Notes: generated by a model not told the origin, from the sequence alone. 64,000 bases of DNA from Paenibacillus campinasensis (GCF_002272015.1 NZ_NPBY01000061.1:1-64000); one strand, 5' to 3'; positions 1 through 9,189 are shown, counted from the stretch's first letter. Program-made: numbers and translations.

Positions 1-147
1 CTGATGAACCAGTGGCGGCTGGAAGGCTATGGCAGTACGTATACTGACCCGTACGGAAATACGTTTCCGCTAAGGGACGGGGATGTAGTGTTTTACCATG
101 GGGACCAGTCGAGCCGAGGGGATTTTCGTTCGCAGGTGCCGCACTAG
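1..147 (+). CDS. C-terminal end of an unrecognised protein (partial)
   Basis: The reading frame is open from the first base to a TAG at 145-147, so only the last 48 residues are visible. The fragment is rich in Tyr, Gly and Asp and contains the stretch LRDGDVVFYH, which would suit a small beta-rich domain. I do not recognise the family. A strong terminator follows at 254-297, so this is the end of a rightward transcription unit. Bases 148-253 hold no gene. Confidence 0.5.
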   Translation: MMNQWRLEGYGSTYTDPYGNTFPLRDGDVVFYHGDQSSRGDFRSQVPH

Positions 148-253
148 TGTTACGTGCATCAGCGCGTTACAAGCATTCGTGTTACTGCACTAGCGTTATA
201 TGCAAGAGGTACAGCAATCCATACCGGATGCTGCTCTAATAGCCAACTTCAGA

Positions 254-297
254 AGCGATCCATCGTTCAGAGACGACGATGGATCGCTCATTTTTTT
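254..297 (+). terminator. Rho-independent terminator
   Basis: A perfect 13-bp stem (254-266 with 276-288) with a 9-base loop is followed by CATTTTTTT. It ends transcription from the gene at the left edge. On the minus strand there is no comparable T-run, so it is mainly rightward. Confidence 0.85.
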
Positions 298-332
298 GTC
301 CAGCCATGGTTATGACTCACCCGCGTCAATGC

Positions 333-1436
333 TTACATCGCTGGCCAGGCTCCGCGATCATACAGATAGCGGGCAAAAGCCATTGGCGTTCGGTAGGACT
401 GCTTCCAGGTCTCCTCCATCCCTGCCTCTAAAAAACCGTAGCGCTGATCGCATCCGTTGCATTCTATAAAGTATAGCTTTCCATCCGGCGTAACCCCGAT
501 GTCCAGGCCGAAATCGGCGGCAAACGGAATATGTCTGGACAGCGTATGGGCGGTATGCAGAGCAAACTGGACCAGCCGCTCCAGCATCAGCGCTGTAGGG
601 ATATAGGGCAGGCTCTTCGCGAGAATGTCCGGCACCAGATGAGCAGAGCCCCCCTGCGCAATGTTGGAAACAAATGTGCGCGGAGGGGACGTTTTGGCGA
701 ACATGCCGGTAACTTCCCACTCTCCGGAGCCTCCTCGTTGAACGGTAACCCGGATATCAAAGGGACGCCCCTCGTACTCAGCCAGCTGAATGCGTTCCTG
801 AACGAGGAAGGCAGCTCGTGATATCCGGCGGTGTATAAGCGGGTGCAGTTTCGCGGCGGATACCCGCACGGTCCGCCATCCCTTGGCAGAGGGAGCGGAG
901 CGGGAGTACGTCAGATAATACTTGCCGCTGCTGGCCCGAAGCCGCATAATGGCAATCCCGACGCTGCCGCTGCATGGCTTCAGCACGAGGTCGCCGTGCT
1001 GGTGGATCATCTCGCGGATGGACATCGGTGTCGCACGGACGGTATGGGGAAGCGCGGGAAGCATTTCGGGATCTTCCCCTAGCATGCGGTGGATGACATC
1101 TTTGCCATAGCGAGTTCGTCCGTTGTAAACATAGATGCCTTGATCAATTAACCGGTCAATGATGGAGAGTGCCCGCTTGTCAGTGTAGATGGCACGCAGA
1201 TGAATGGCGCGCGGGATCGGAATCTGGACTTGAACATAGCCGGATTCGGCAGGAATGCAGCCGATGAGGGTGCCTTTCTCCGGAGACAGACGATCGATGG
1301 TTGTAAAACAAGGAACCAGCCCGTACATGGCAGCTGCTTCTTCATAGTTTTTCAGGGACAATCTGGCCGATCTCCCGCCGGATAATCTGCGATACAGGTT
1401 GTTGTTGAGCAGTATGCCGACATAATCCGGATGCAT
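333..1436 (-). CDS. YheC/YheD family ATP-grasp, endospore coat-associated protein
   Basis: The 367-residue product has the layout of YheC/YheD proteins: an N-terminal region with SPEKGTLIG, then an ATP-grasp fold with the nucleotide-binding run DLVLKPCSGSVGIAI, the stretch EYEGRPFDIRV and a C-terminal FGLDIG...YFIECN metal-binding segment. In this family ATP-grasp enzymes are linked to the spore coat; the substrate is unknown. An ATG at 1463 is also in frame, but AAGGAGG sits 6-7 bases before the ATG at 1436, so I chose that. It is divergent from the glycosyltransferase cluster and separated from it by about 230 bp that should hold both promoters. Confidence 0.88.
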   Translation of the reverse strand: MHPDYVGILLNNNLYRRLSGGRSARLSLKNYEEAAAMYGLVPCFTTIDRLSPEKGTLIGCIPAESGYVQVQIPIPRAIHLRAIYTDKRALSIIDRLIDQGIYVYNGRTRYGKDVIHRMLGEDPEMLPALPHTVRATPMSIREMIHQHGDLVLKPCSGSVGIAIMRLRASSGKYYLTYSRSAPSAKGWRTVRVSAAKLHPLIHRRISRAAFLVQERIQLAEYEGRPFDIRVTVQRGGSGEWEVTGMFAKTSPPRTFVSNIAQGGSAHLVPDILAKSLPYIPTALMLERLVQFALHTAHTLSRHIPFAADFGLDIGVTPDGKLYFIECNGCDQRYGFLEAGMEETWKQSYRTPMAFARYLYDRGAWPAM

Positions 1437-1666
1437 GGTTATCCTCCTTGTCACCACTTTCATGTAGTCGATTGCTCCTAAACAGCTTATTCAGCGGTTG
1501 CCTGACGCGGGTGGACGGGTGTCGCGAGGGGATTGCCTATTCTTGAGCGAACCTGGTTTGCTCTGAACAAGCATGCGGATAGACAAGATTCCTGTGACGG
1601 TTGTCACCAATGACAGGTCCATCGGTATATGCTGTTGTATGATCAGAATGATGTGGAGTGATGGGA

Positions 1667-2806
1667 ATGCGTAAGGTAGCGGTTGTAACGCCGGGATCAT
1701 TTGTGATTCCTTCGGGAAGGAGCAGCTCGGTCGAGCGCGTTGTGGAACAGACGATTCCACTCGCCCGGGAGGCGGTCGAGGTGCGGATTTTTGGCGTGCT
1801 TGGACAGGGTCTTCCACCCAAAGGCGTGATTAACGGTGTGCCTTGCTACCGTCTGCCAGCGGGAGCAGCCTACTATCCATCGCTGCTGCGCAGGCTTCGC
1901 CAGTGGAGACCGGATGTGGTTGAGGTTCATAACAGACCCGTAATTGCCCAGCGGCTCAAGCTGCATCTTCCCGATATCAAAATGGTGCTGAATCTTCATT
2001 CCAATACGTTTATTCGCCCTCCATATATGAGCCGTGAGCGGTTCGGGAGCATCGCCCGCTGGGTCGATGCAATCGTCGTAAACAGCCGGTTTCTATACGA
2101 AGACATTACTTCCCGCCATCCCGAATTGGCCGATAAAATAACGATTAACCATCTGGGCGCGAGCCTGGAGCATTTCACGCCCCCCTTCAGTCCAGCGGCC
2201 AAGGCTCTTCAGGAAGCCAGGCTGGAGGATATGGGCTGGAAGGGAAGACGGATCGTCCTGTTTGCTGGCCGTCTCATCCCGGATAAAGGAGTCCACCATC
2301 TAATCGAGGCTTTGCCTCGCATTATCGAGCAACATCCCGAGGTGCTTCTGCTTATTATCGGAAGCGCGGCGTACTCCTCCGACCGGGAAACCGCCTATGT
2401 GCGGGAATTAAAGGCCTCGGCGGAGCCCTATCAGAACTGGATTGCTTTCCGGCCTTTCATCCCGTACCCTGCCATCGCCGATTGGTATGCCCTGGCTGAT
2501 GTGGTTGTCGTGCCGTCTTCGGCCCGAGAGGCCTTTGGGCTCGTTAATGTAGAAGCAATGGCGACCGGGGTTCCGGTCATTGCCGCCGAATCCGGCGGGA
2601 TACCTGAAATTGTGGAACATGGTGTGAACGGATTCCTGGTGCCAGGCGAGAATTTGCCCTCCGGACTGGCCGACTACATCAACCGGCTGCTGGATGACGA
2701 GGATCTGCGCCAGCGCATCGGCATGGCGGCTCATGAGTCGGTACGGCAGCGGTTTAGATGGGATCACACCGCAGAGCGGTGGGTCTCGTTGATGCAGCGA
2801 ATCTAG
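1667..2806 (+). CDS. GT4-family glycosyltransferase
   Basis: This is a GT-B fold retaining glycosyltransferase of about 379 residues. The C-terminal half has the family markers: the donor-site strand FAGRLIPDKGVHHLIEAL, the E-x7-E element in REAFGLVNVEAMA, and SGGIPEIVEHGVNGFLV. It probably transfers a sugar from a nucleotide donor in the cytoplasm or mother cell. GTG 1658 and ATG 1661 are alternative starts, but GGAG at 1655-1658 is best spaced from ATG 1667. It is the first gene of the rightward glycan cluster. Confidence 0.85.
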   Translation: MRKVAVVTPGSFVIPSGRSSSVERVVEQTIPLAREAVEVRIFGVLGQGLPPKGVINGVPCYRLPAGAAYYPSLLRRLRQWRPDVVEVHNRPVIAQRLKLHLPDIKMVLNLHSNTFIRPPYMSRERFGSIARWVDAIVVNSRFLYEDITSRHPELADKITINHLGASLEHFTPPFSPAAKALQEARLEDMGWKGRRIVLFAGRLIPDKGVHHLIEALPRIIEQHPEVLLLIIGSAAYSSDRETAYVRELKASAEPYQNWIAFRPFIPYPAIADWYALADVVVVPSSAREAFGLVNVEAMATGVPVIAAESGGIPEIVEHGVNGFLVPGENLPSGLADYINRLLDDEDLRQRIGMAAHESVRQRFRWDHTAERWVSLMQRI

Positions 2807-2884
2807 CTAACGAATAGCGGTGGCAGGCGCCCTGTCCCTGGAATAAGATGGTCACAACGAATATAGCGTAAGGAGAGAGCTCAT

Positions 2885-3454
2885 TTGAACAAGGCCAGAA
2901 GGATTGCGGCAAGAAGCAGCAGAAGACCTTACCGGCATCACGCAGGTCCTGCCAAGCAGCGGAGGTTCAGGGCGCCGGCTGATGCGGAGCCTGGCAGAAG
3001 GCGCATGTATGCAAGGCTGTATGAGGACACGGTCAATGCTTCGCATCTCCAGCATCGGAGCGTCCGGAGCGAAGCGATTGAAAACTATGCGGTTCACAGC
3101 ATCCATCTGTCCCCCGAATCGATCACCACATCCAAGATCGCTCTCGCTTCTGTAGAACCGGAGCATCTGTCGTTCAATCCGGTACAGGGTGCTGCGGGCA
3201 AACCTCTGCTGCAGCAATTTGGATGTATGGACTTCGCCTTTCCGGCAGATGAGGAAGTTCTGGAGATTGCGATTCCGTTGGAGAAACGATACGCAGACAA
3301 CGAATATACGCTGATCTGCTCCAGCAGCAGCCCTGGGTTTCATGCTTGGGTGTTGTCCAGAGAGGCGGGGCAAGCGGTCGTCGAAGTCCGCAGACTAGAG
3401 GGTGCGGGGGAAGAGAAGGGGCTTTTGCACTGGATTGCAGTCGGCTGGTCATGA
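2885..3454 (+). CDS. Putative surface protein, possible H-type-lectin-like domain
   Basis: The 189-residue protein starts with TTG, 7 bases after AAGGAGAG. The first 40 residues are strongly basic (about one third Arg). A middle part has short repeats of the kind I-H-L-S-P-E-S-I..SKIALASV..EHLSFNPV, and the C-terminus ends in HWIAVGWS. The repeats and the terminal W-I-A-x-G resemble the H-type lectin domain seen on some spore or phage-tail proteins, but similarity is weak. It stands alone with its own terminator inside a glycosyltransferase cluster, so a glycan-binding or acceptor role is inferred only. Confidence 0.6.
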   Translation: MNKARRIAARSSRRPYRHHAGPAKQRRFRAPADAEPGRRRMYARLYEDTVNASHLQHRSVRSEAIENYAVHSIHLSPESITTSKIALASVEPEHLSFNPVQGAAGKPLLQQFGCMDFAFPADEEVLEIAIPLEKRYADNEYTLICSSSSPGFHAWVLSREAGQAVVEVRRLEGAGEEKGLLHWIAVGWS

Positions 3455-3460
3455 GTTAGA

Positions 3461-3490
3461 GGCAGGGAGAAGACAACTCCCTGCCTTTTT
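3461..3490 (+). terminator. Rho-independent terminator
   Basis: An 8-bp GGCAGGGA/TCCCTGCC stem with a 9-base loop is followed directly by TTTTT. It separates the lectin-like gene from the glycosyltransferase operon. Bases 3491-3615 contain no gene and must hold the next promoter. Confidence 0.9.
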
Positions 3491-3615
3491 ATCATTTCTG
3501 CTGGCATTCATAGAGAAGAACTACACAGAAGCCGTTACGCCGTGAGCGGCACATCATAATATAGCATAGATTGCCGACAAGCAAATGACCCTGAAAGCTG
3601 AAGGGAGGAATCTGG

Positions 3616-4530
3616 TTGCGGTATATACGGCGGTCAGTACGATCAACCGAAGGATCGGCACGTTTGACATCCAAGCCTGCATTCGCTGTTAGCCGAGCCA
3701 TCAAAAGGGAAAAGCCCCGTGCGGCAGCATCTGCAGATAAAGCGGGGAAGTCTGCTCGACTGTCGGGGATAATGCGGGAGGAACCTGTTTCCATACGCAA
3801 CCATCCAGATCCGCTTGTATCGGTTGTCGTCCCTGCAATGAACGAGGCAGAACGGATCGGGGCGGTTCTTGCCCAGGCAGGGGCGGTGCATCCCCAGTCG
3901 GAAGTGATCGTCGTTGCCAATGGATGCAGGGATCAGACAGAGACAATTGCAGCGCGTATGGGAGCCAGGGTGCTGTCCTTTCCCGAACCGCTCGGTCACG
4001 ATGTCGGTCGAAGCATCGGTGCTAGGGAAGCAAAGGGCGGGATTATTCTATTCATTGACAGTGATATGGTGATATCTGCTGAAGAGCTGAAGCCGTTTGT
4101 CTACGCTGTCCAATCCGGCGTGGATGTTGCGTTAAACAATTATAACGGACCGATTCACAGACAGCCTGTGCACCGGGTAATTCTCGCAAAATTTACGTTG
4201 AACTCGATGCTCGGAAGATCGGACCTGATGGGAGCCTCCATGACGGCAATTCCTCATGCATTAAGCCGGAAGGCGCTGGAGGTTATGGGGGCGGAGGCAC
4301 TGTCTGTTCCCCCGAAGGCGATGGTAACTGCAGTGTGCAGAGGCTTGCGAGTAGAGACGGTCCACAGCGTCGAAGTGGGCAAGAGGAATCCGGGCCGCTC
4401 CGCTGGAGCTGATCCGCTGGAGAGGCTGGTGCTCGGAGATCATCTGGAGGCGCTCTATGAATTGGCCATGCAACGCGGACCGCGCGGCGGTTTTTCCGAT
4501 GGAGAAAGACGGCGAGATCTCGTGAGGTGA
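3616..4530 (+). CDS. GT2-family glycosyltransferase with basic N-terminal extension
   Basis: A TTG start lies 6 bases after AAGGGAGGA. The first 65 residues are an Arg/Lys/Ala/Ser-rich extension; the GT-A domain then starts at VSVVVPAMNEAERIGAVL, with the donor and metal motif IDSDMV near residue 150. The second half matches the next gene (PHALSRKA, VPPKAM, GDHLEALYEL), so the two are tandem paralogues. It probably adds one sugar to a spore-surface glycan. The basic extension is unusual for GT2 enzymes and recurs on other proteins of this cluster. Confidence 0.82.
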   Translation: MRYIRRSVRSTEGSARLTSKPAFAVSRAIKREKPRAAASADKAGKSARLSGIMREEPVSIRNHPDPLVSVVVPAMNEAERIGAVLAQAGAVHPQSEVIVVANGCRDQTETIAARMGARVLSFPEPLGHDVGRSIGAREAKGGIILFIDSDMVISAEELKPFVYAVQSGVDVALNNYNGPIHRQPVHRVILAKFTLNSMLGRSDLMGASMTAIPHALSRKALEVMGAEALSVPPKAMVTAVCRGLRVETVHSVEVGKRNPGRSAGADPLERLVLGDHLEALYELAMQRGPRGGFSDGERRRDLVR

Positions 4531-4535
4531 GCATA

Positions 4536-5597
4536 TTGAAGCGGCTGAACAGAACGAAAAAAACGTGGGGGAGAAGCCAGCGGCAGGCACGCCAGTCACG
4601 CCCCAAGAACTCCGGCCTGCGCCGGAGCGCGCCGAAGAAGCGTTGGCAGCGACGGGCTTGGTATGCCGGATATACTGCGGGACGAAGGGCGCTTCGACGC
4701 GGCGGGAGGCTGTCTCCGCGCGCTTTTGAACACTGGCTTGCCACCACCGGTCTTCAGGGGCTCCGGCTGAACTCATGGCTGCCTGAGCTTGCGGAATCCT
4801 TCCGGCGTGGATGCGCCAGAGGCAGCAAGGGCAGGCTTGGGACCGGGCCGCTGCCATCGGTGAAAGCCCGGGTCTCCGCTGTTGTCTTGGCCAGAAATCA
4901 TGCGGCAACGATCACAAGCATGCTTCAGCAATTGAAGCAGCTGCCGCTTCATGAATTGATTGTGGTGCTGGATGGAAGCGAAGATAACAGCTTTAGCGCA
5001 GCTCGAGCCGTAGAGGGCGTGATCATTATTCATCTTCCGGAACAGGCAGGTCTGGATACGGCAAGAGCACTTGGAGCAAGGGCGAGCACAGGGGACTACG
5101 TTTTGTTCCTGAATGGGGACTTGCCGGTGCCTGCCCCGCAATTATATAGATTTCTTGCTGCGGCGGATCGGGGGGTGGAGGTTGCCCTGAATGACATAAC
5201 TTCGCAGCTTCCTCCTTTTGCCGAGCAGACTGAAACGGTTCGCTGCCAGGCCTTTCTTAACCGGATGCTGGGGCGTGATGATCTCGGGGCGAATGCGCTC
5301 ACGGTGCTACCGCATGCACTCAGCAGGCGGGCCATGGATGTGATCGGATATGCGAATCTGACGGTTCCGCCGAAGGCGCTGGCGCTAGCGATACAGAGAG
5401 GGCTTCGCATCGAAGCGGTTCATGCGGTGGATGCAGCAGGACGAACCGGAAGCGGCTTTTCCGGTCAGGAAGATCCCGGGCAAATTATCGGTGATCATAT
5501 TGAAGCATTAACGGAAGTGATGGAGGAACAAGGGAGCCGTCTGCACTGGGGACAGGTGTCCCGGCAGGAGCTGGCTTTGCGGAGGAATGGGATATGA
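4536..5597 (+). CDS. GT2-family glycosyltransferase, paralogue of the previous gene
   Basis: About 353 residues. The first 110 are extremely basic and include WYAGYTAGRRALRRGG, a form of the Gly-aromatic tetrad motif found in other proteins of the cluster. The GT-A domain begins at ARVSAVVLARNHAATI, with FLNGDLPV as the D-x-D-like position. A GTG at 4527 overlaps the previous stop, but GAGGTGA at 4525-4531 is correctly spaced for TTG 4536. PHALSRRA and VPPKAL are shared with the upstream paralogue. Confidence 0.8.
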   Translation: MKRLNRTKKTWGRSQRQARQSRPKNSGLRRSAPKKRWQRRAWYAGYTAGRRALRRGGRLSPRAFEHWLATTGLQGLRLNSWLPELAESFRRGCARGSKGRLGTGPLPSVKARVSAVVLARNHAATITSMLQQLKQLPLHELIVVLDGSEDNSFSAARAVEGVIIIHLPEQAGLDTARALGARASTGDYVLFLNGDLPVPAPQLYRFLAAADRGVEVALNDITSQLPPFAEQTETVRCQAFLNRMLGRDDLGANALTVLPHALSRRAMDVIGYANLTVPPKALALAIQRGLRIEAVHAVDAAGRTGSGFSGQEDPGQIIGDHIEALTEVMEEQGSRLHWGQVSRQELALRRNGI

Positions 5598-6355
5598 ACG
5601 GAATGACGAGCATTATTATCCCGACATATAACGGTCTGCATTTGCTCCGGACCTGTGTAGAGCATATTCGAGCCTATACGGATGTCCCTTATGAAATCAT
5701 AGTGGTCGACAATGGTTCTCATGACGGGACCGGAGCGTACTGCACCCAGGAGAAGCTGACCTTGATTTCCCTGCCGCATAATTTGGGCTTTCCCGCTGCG
5801 TGCAACTGGGGCATGAGAGCGGCCAGGGGGGACAATCTTCTGCTGTTGAACAATGACGTCTACGTGTCTCCACGCTGGTTATCCGGACTCATAGACGCTT
5901 TGTACAGCAGCGAGGATGTCGGGATTGTGGGGCCGGTAACGAACTATGCTAGCGGTATCCAGCAGGTCGAGGTGGGATACAGCGACCTTGCGGGTTTTGT
6001 ATCCGAAGCGGATCGCCGGAACGCGCCGGGGGCTCAGGACTGGCGGGAAGTTAGGCGCATCGTCGGATTATGTTATCTGTTCAAGCGATCTGTCATGGAG
6101 CGGATAGGATGGCTGGATGAGCTTTACTCGCCCGGACATTACGAAGACGACGATTACTGCTATCGCGCTCGTCTTGCAGGCTTCAGATTGCTGGTTGCCA
6201 ATCATGTTCTGGTTCATCATGAGGGCAGCGCAAGCTTCCGGCACCGGTTCCCAAGCGGATTCAGAGAGCTTGTAGAACGTAATCGGAGACGTTTCCTGAA
6301 CAAATGGAAGGTGGATCCACTACAGTTCATCGATGAGAGAGGTGGTGCATCATGA
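5594..6355 (+). CDS. GT2-family glycosyltransferase (rhamnosyltransferase-like)
   Basis: A compact 253-residue GT-A enzyme without the basic extension of its neighbours. Family marks are SIIIPTYNGLHLLRTCVEHI, VVDNGSHDGT, LLLNNDVYV (metal site) and the acceptor-side LDELYSPGHYEDDDYCYR. It resembles enzymes that add rhamnose or related deoxysugars, although specificity cannot be read from sequence. The ATG overlaps the previous stop by 4 bases and GGAGG sits 8 bases upstream, so it is translationally coupled. Confidence 0.87.
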   Translation: MNGMTSIIIPTYNGLHLLRTCVEHIRAYTDVPYEIIVVDNGSHDGTGAYCTQEKLTLISLPHNLGFPAACNWGMRAARGDNLLLLNNDVYVSPRWLSGLIDALYSSEDVGIVGPVTNYASGIQQVEVGYSDLAGFVSEADRRNAPGAQDWREVRRIVGLCYLFKRSVMERIGWLDELYSPGHYEDDDYCYRARLAGFRLLVANHVLVHHEGSASFRHRFPSGFRELVERNRRRFLNKWKVDPLQFIDERGGAS

Positions 6356-7083
6356 AGGGCATATTGCTGGCTGGCGGGAATGGCACCCGTTTGCTTCCGC
6401 TCACCAAGTATATTAACAAGCACCTGCTTCCAGTGGGGAAGCATCCGATGATCGCTTATGGCATAAGCAAGCTGCGCGAGGCAGGCGTGACCGAGATTCT
6501 GCTGATCACAGGCTCTCGCTCCCTCGGACTTTACGCGGAATATTTGGAGAATGGAAAAGATTTCGGGGTCAGTCTGACGTACAGGGTTCAGCACCAGGCT
6601 GGCGGCATTGCTGAGGCGCTTGAACTGGCGAACGGGTTTGTATCCCCCGGCGACAAATTCATCGTTCTTCTGGGAGATAACCTGTTCCAGGATGAGCTGA
6701 CTCCCTATATTCGCTCATATATGAAGCAGCCGGCAGGATCGGCGATGGTGCTGCTGAGTCCGCAGGATCATCCGAATCGGTACGGGGTCCCGGTCTTTGC
6801 AGAGGATGGCAGCGGGAGCTTGCTGTATATCGAGGAGAAGCCGGAGCATCCTCAAAGTCAGTATGCCGTTACCGGCATCTACATGTACGACGATTCGGTG
6901 TTTGAGAAAATCCGCAAAATTCATCCGTCCCAGCGGGGGGAGCTTGAAATTACGGATGTCAACAATCTGTACGCCACCGAAGGCAAGCTGAAGTATGAAC
7001 TGCTGCAGAAATGGTGGTGTGATGCCGGAACATTCGAATCTTTACAGGAAGCGGCTGCTCGTATGAAGGATGTTCTGCCATGA
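6352..7083 (+). CDS. Sugar-1-phosphate nucleotidyltransferase, SpsI/RmlA-like
   Basis: The N-terminus has the nucleotidyltransferase signature LAGGNGTRLLPLTKYINKHL, followed by VLLGDNLF and YIEEKPEHP, as in glucose-1-phosphate thymidylyltransferases. At 243 residues it is shorter than RmlA (about 290) and close in size to Bacillus subtilis SpsI, which acts in spore coat polysaccharide synthesis. It would make a dTDP- or UDP-sugar donor for the neighbouring transferases. GAGAGGTGG lies before the ATG, which overlaps the previous gene by 4 bases. Confidence 0.85.
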   Translation: MKGILLAGGNGTRLLPLTKYINKHLLPVGKHPMIAYGISKLREAGVTEILLITGSRSLGLYAEYLENGKDFGVSLTYRVQHQAGGIAEALELANGFVSPGDKFIVLLGDNLFQDELTPYIRSYMKQPAGSAMVLLSPQDHPNRYGVPVFAEDGSGSLLYIEEKPEHPQSQYAVTGIYMYDDSVFEKIRKIHPSQRGELEITDVNNLYATEGKLKYELLQKWWCDAGTFESLQEAAARMKDVLP

Positions 7084-7772
7084 ACCGGGCCCGCTCCTCC
7101 CGAGGGCTGCCACCCGCAGCTGAGGAGCTGTATGAGGCCGGATTCCGGGCGGGCTATTCACTAGGTGTGCGCTACGGACGGAAGGATCGCTCCTGCCTCT
7201 ATCCAGGCGTGAGCCTGGTTATCCCGGCGGACGGAAGCATCCCGGATCGCAGCATCATCCGCCAGCTCCAGGCGTGTACGCCTCAGCCTTATGAACTCCT
7301 GGTTGCCATCTCAGGCGCAGCAGGAGGAAGCCGTCACCTGGCTCGAAGCCCGGCGGTCCGGTACATCCAGTCATCTGAAGGCAGCATCATCACGGCCGTT
7401 AATCAGGCGCTTCGCGCTGCCCGGGGCGAGATGGTCGCTGTGCTTGCTTCCGGCGCCGCAGTCCGGGAAGGCTGGCTTCATCCGATGACCGCACGGCTTC
7501 AGCAAGGAGATGCCGTTCATGCCGTATATCGGGCGGAGGACTCCTTGGGTCTGGAGGGTGGCTACGCCGAGCCGAAGCCATCGTCGGGTGCGGAGGGGGT
7601 GATCAAGGGAGCGCCGAGCTGCTTGTTACTTCGGCGTGAAGCGCTGAGTATGTATGGCCATCTGAATGAATCTGAGGCCTCCATTCGGAACAGTATGCTG
7701 GCATGGCTGTTGCAGGTTCCGTCGTCCAATCGGCTCTGCTGCGGGGCGGATGGACTTGTGCTTCATCATTAA
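7080..7772 (+). CDS. Degenerate GT2-like protein with Gly-aromatic tetrad motif
   Basis: Residues 40-200 follow a GT2 fold loosely (SLVIPADGSIPDRSII, ITAVNQALRAARGEMVAVL, REGWLHPM), but the expected D-x-D is replaced by LASGAAV, so catalysis is doubtful. The N-terminus carries LYEAGFRAGYSLGVRYGR, the motif shared with 4536, 8860, 9422 and 10554. It overlaps the upstream gene by 4 bases and is the last gene of that coupled block. It may be a scaffold or a diverged transferase. Confidence 0.7.
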   Translation: MNRARSSRGLPPAAEELYEAGFRAGYSLGVRYGRKDRSCLYPGVSLVIPADGSIPDRSIIRQLQACTPQPYELLVAISGAAGGSRHLARSPAVRYIQSSEGSIITAVNQALRAARGEMVAVLASGAAVREGWLHPMTARLQQGDAVHAVYRAEDSLGLEGGYAEPKPSSGAEGVIKGAPSCLLLRREALSMYGHLNESEASIRNSMLAWLLQVPSSNRLCCGADGLVLHH

Positions 7773-7900
7773 ATTTGGGGGGGATGGTGCACATTTAGGC
7801 TGGCCCAAGGGAATGTGAAGCCCGACCAACCGCTATAGCACCGTGTCTCGCGTGCCCGCATATGCTAAATCAACAAATTAAAGTGAAGGTGAGCTTAAGG

Positions 7901-8191
7901 ATGGAGAGTCAAGTCAACGCTTTTTTATCGCATCTATCCCGTTCCCAGCAGCAGCTGGCGAGAATTCTGGAAGCCCAGCGACATGCTGCAATTCGGGCGG
8001 CTCAAATTATACATTCCCTGCCGAGCCAAGAGACGCCAAGAACAACCGGAACGAGGCGGCCGGAGGGACAGGCGGAGCAAGTGAATAAGAGCATTACAGC
8101 TTACTTGAATGCGATGGCTGATTTTCAGCAGACAGCTGCTGACAATCTTCAGGTGATCATGAAGGAGCTCGGGGGTACCGAGGAAGAATAA
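7901..8191 (+). CDS. Small helical protein of unknown function
   Basis: The ATG at 7901 has AGGTGAG 7 bases upstream; an earlier in-frame ATG at 7862 has no ribosome binding site. The 96-residue product is predicted all-helical and rich in Gln and Ala, with SRSQQQLARILEAQ near the N-terminus. A similar SSQQALASIL run occurs in the gene at 8542, so the two may be diverged copies. I do not know the family; the location suggests a spore-surface role. Confidence 0.6.
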   Translation: MESQVNAFLSHLSRSQQQLARILEAQRHAAIRAAQIIHSLPSQETPRTTGTRRPEGQAEQVNKSITAYLNAMADFQQTAADNLQVIMKELGGTEEE

Positions 8192-8230
8192 ACCGGAACA
8201 CAGGCCGGGGGACCAAAGGCGGGAATCAAA

Positions 8231-8545
8231 TTGAGCAAGGTGGAATCATTAATGCAGATGCTGGATGCAGCGGTTGTCATTCAGCGTGAAACCTCTCTTA
8301 TTCTGGAGGGCAAGGCTGTCGAAGCGGAGAAAGTTTGCCAATGGGTTCTGTCCAACCAAGCTCTTGGAGCAGAGGGGCTGAAGGAACCGCTGGCTCTGCA
8401 TGAGCAGATCGTGGAGCAGATTGAAGGCCTGACCCGGATCGGCTCGGGGCTTTGCCGGAATTTGCGGATTATTCTGGGCACCTCGGATCAGGAGGATGGG
8501 GAAGGCGGCTTTGAAGAGTTTGATTTTGGAGAATCGGACGGATGA
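8231..8545 (+). CDS. Small helical acidic protein of unknown function
   Basis: A TTG start follows AGGCGGG. The 104-residue product is helical with an acidic C-terminus (EEFDFGESDG). The second of three consecutive small helical proteins, it overlaps the next start (ATGATG) by a few bases, so the pair is probably coupled. No family is recognised and no catalytic motif is visible. Confidence 0.6.
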   Translation: MSKVESLMQMLDAAVVIQRETSLILEGKAVEAEKVCQWVLSNQALGAEGLKEPLALHEQIVEQIEGLTRIGSGLCRNLRIILGTSDQEDGEGGFEEFDFGESDG

Positions 8546-8838
8546 TGTCGCGACTGGAGCAGGAGCAGGCGGCAAAGATCGCCATGATTTCGTCGATCGC
8601 CAGCAGTCAGCAGGCTTTGGCGAGCATCTTGGGCAGCATTGCGGACATTGCGGAGCATTCGGACATTACCGCCCGTCAGCTGGCGGAGAATATTCGGGTG
8701 CTCACGGCTTACCAATCTGTCATGACGGAGATGCTGACAGGCATTTCGCTGAACCGGACCAAGACCGGCAGCCCGGCAGCACCATGGTTGTCCTCCGCGT
8801 GCGGGCCGGAGCGCAGAGCCGCCGCGGAGCATCATTGA
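8542..8838 (+). CDS. Small helical protein, related to the 7901 gene
   Basis: The 98-residue product begins at ATG 8542 or 8545, overlapping the previous stop. SSQQALASILGSIADIAE resembles the 7901 protein, while the last 30 residues are Arg/Ala/Pro-rich and look disordered. Function unknown. A longer overlapping frame (8496-9077) spans this gene and the next one but lacks a good start and is rejected. Confidence 0.55.
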   Translation: MMSRLEQEQAAKIAMISSIASSQQALASILGSIADIAEHSDITARQLAENIRVLTAYQSVMTEMLTGISLNRTKTGSPAAPWLSSACGPERRAAAEHH

Positions 8839-8859
8839 TCTATAGGGGAGGAAAACAGC

Positions 8860-9189
8860 ATGAAAATCAGATCAGGCGTACGAAATGGGAAACGGGTCAA
8901 AGGGGCTGGCAAAAGAGGCGCCCTGACCAGACACAAAAGACGGAAGGCAAGCCGGCTTGTGGCCAAGCCAGCCCATTCCAGACGGCGCCGGGTAGGCAGA
9001 CGTCACGGCAGCGCGGTTGGGAAACAAGGGAAAAGCGGGTATCCGCAGCCGACGGCCGCTTACGGCGAAGGGTTTAACCAAGCCTATGACGAGGGCTTTA
9101 AGACAGGCTTCTCTCAAGGCTATGAAGATGGACAAATCCCTCATCCATTGCCGGAGGAGTCAGTGCAAGAAGAACCAACACCGGAATAA
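8860..9189 (+). CDS. Very basic protein with Gly-aromatic tetrad motif
   Basis: A strong GGGGAGG precedes the ATG. Residues 1-60 are dominated by Arg and Lys; residues 68-90 carry YGEGFNQAYDEGF and KTGFSQGYEDG, where Gly followed by Phe or Tyr recurs every four residues; the tail is acidic. There is no enzyme domain. The motif is the same as in the adjacent glycosyltransferases, so this may be a scaffold or docking partner in spore-surface assembly (inference). It ends the block and is followed by a terminator. Confidence 0.65.
   Translation: MKIRSGVRNGKRVKGAGKRGALTRHKRRKASRLVAKPAHSRRRRVGRRHGSAVGKQGKSGYPQPTAAYGEGFNQAYDEGFKTGFSQGYEDGQIPHPLPEESVQEEPTPE

Noticed and set aside
1595..1608. GTGAC-GGTT-GTCAC hairpin between the divergent host genes
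   Set aside because: A short stem with no T-run and no second copy; not enough to call a terminator or operator.
8496..9077. Frame of 193 codons across the small genes at 8542 and 8860
   Set aside because: Overlaps two frames with better ribosome binding sites and has no coherent domain.
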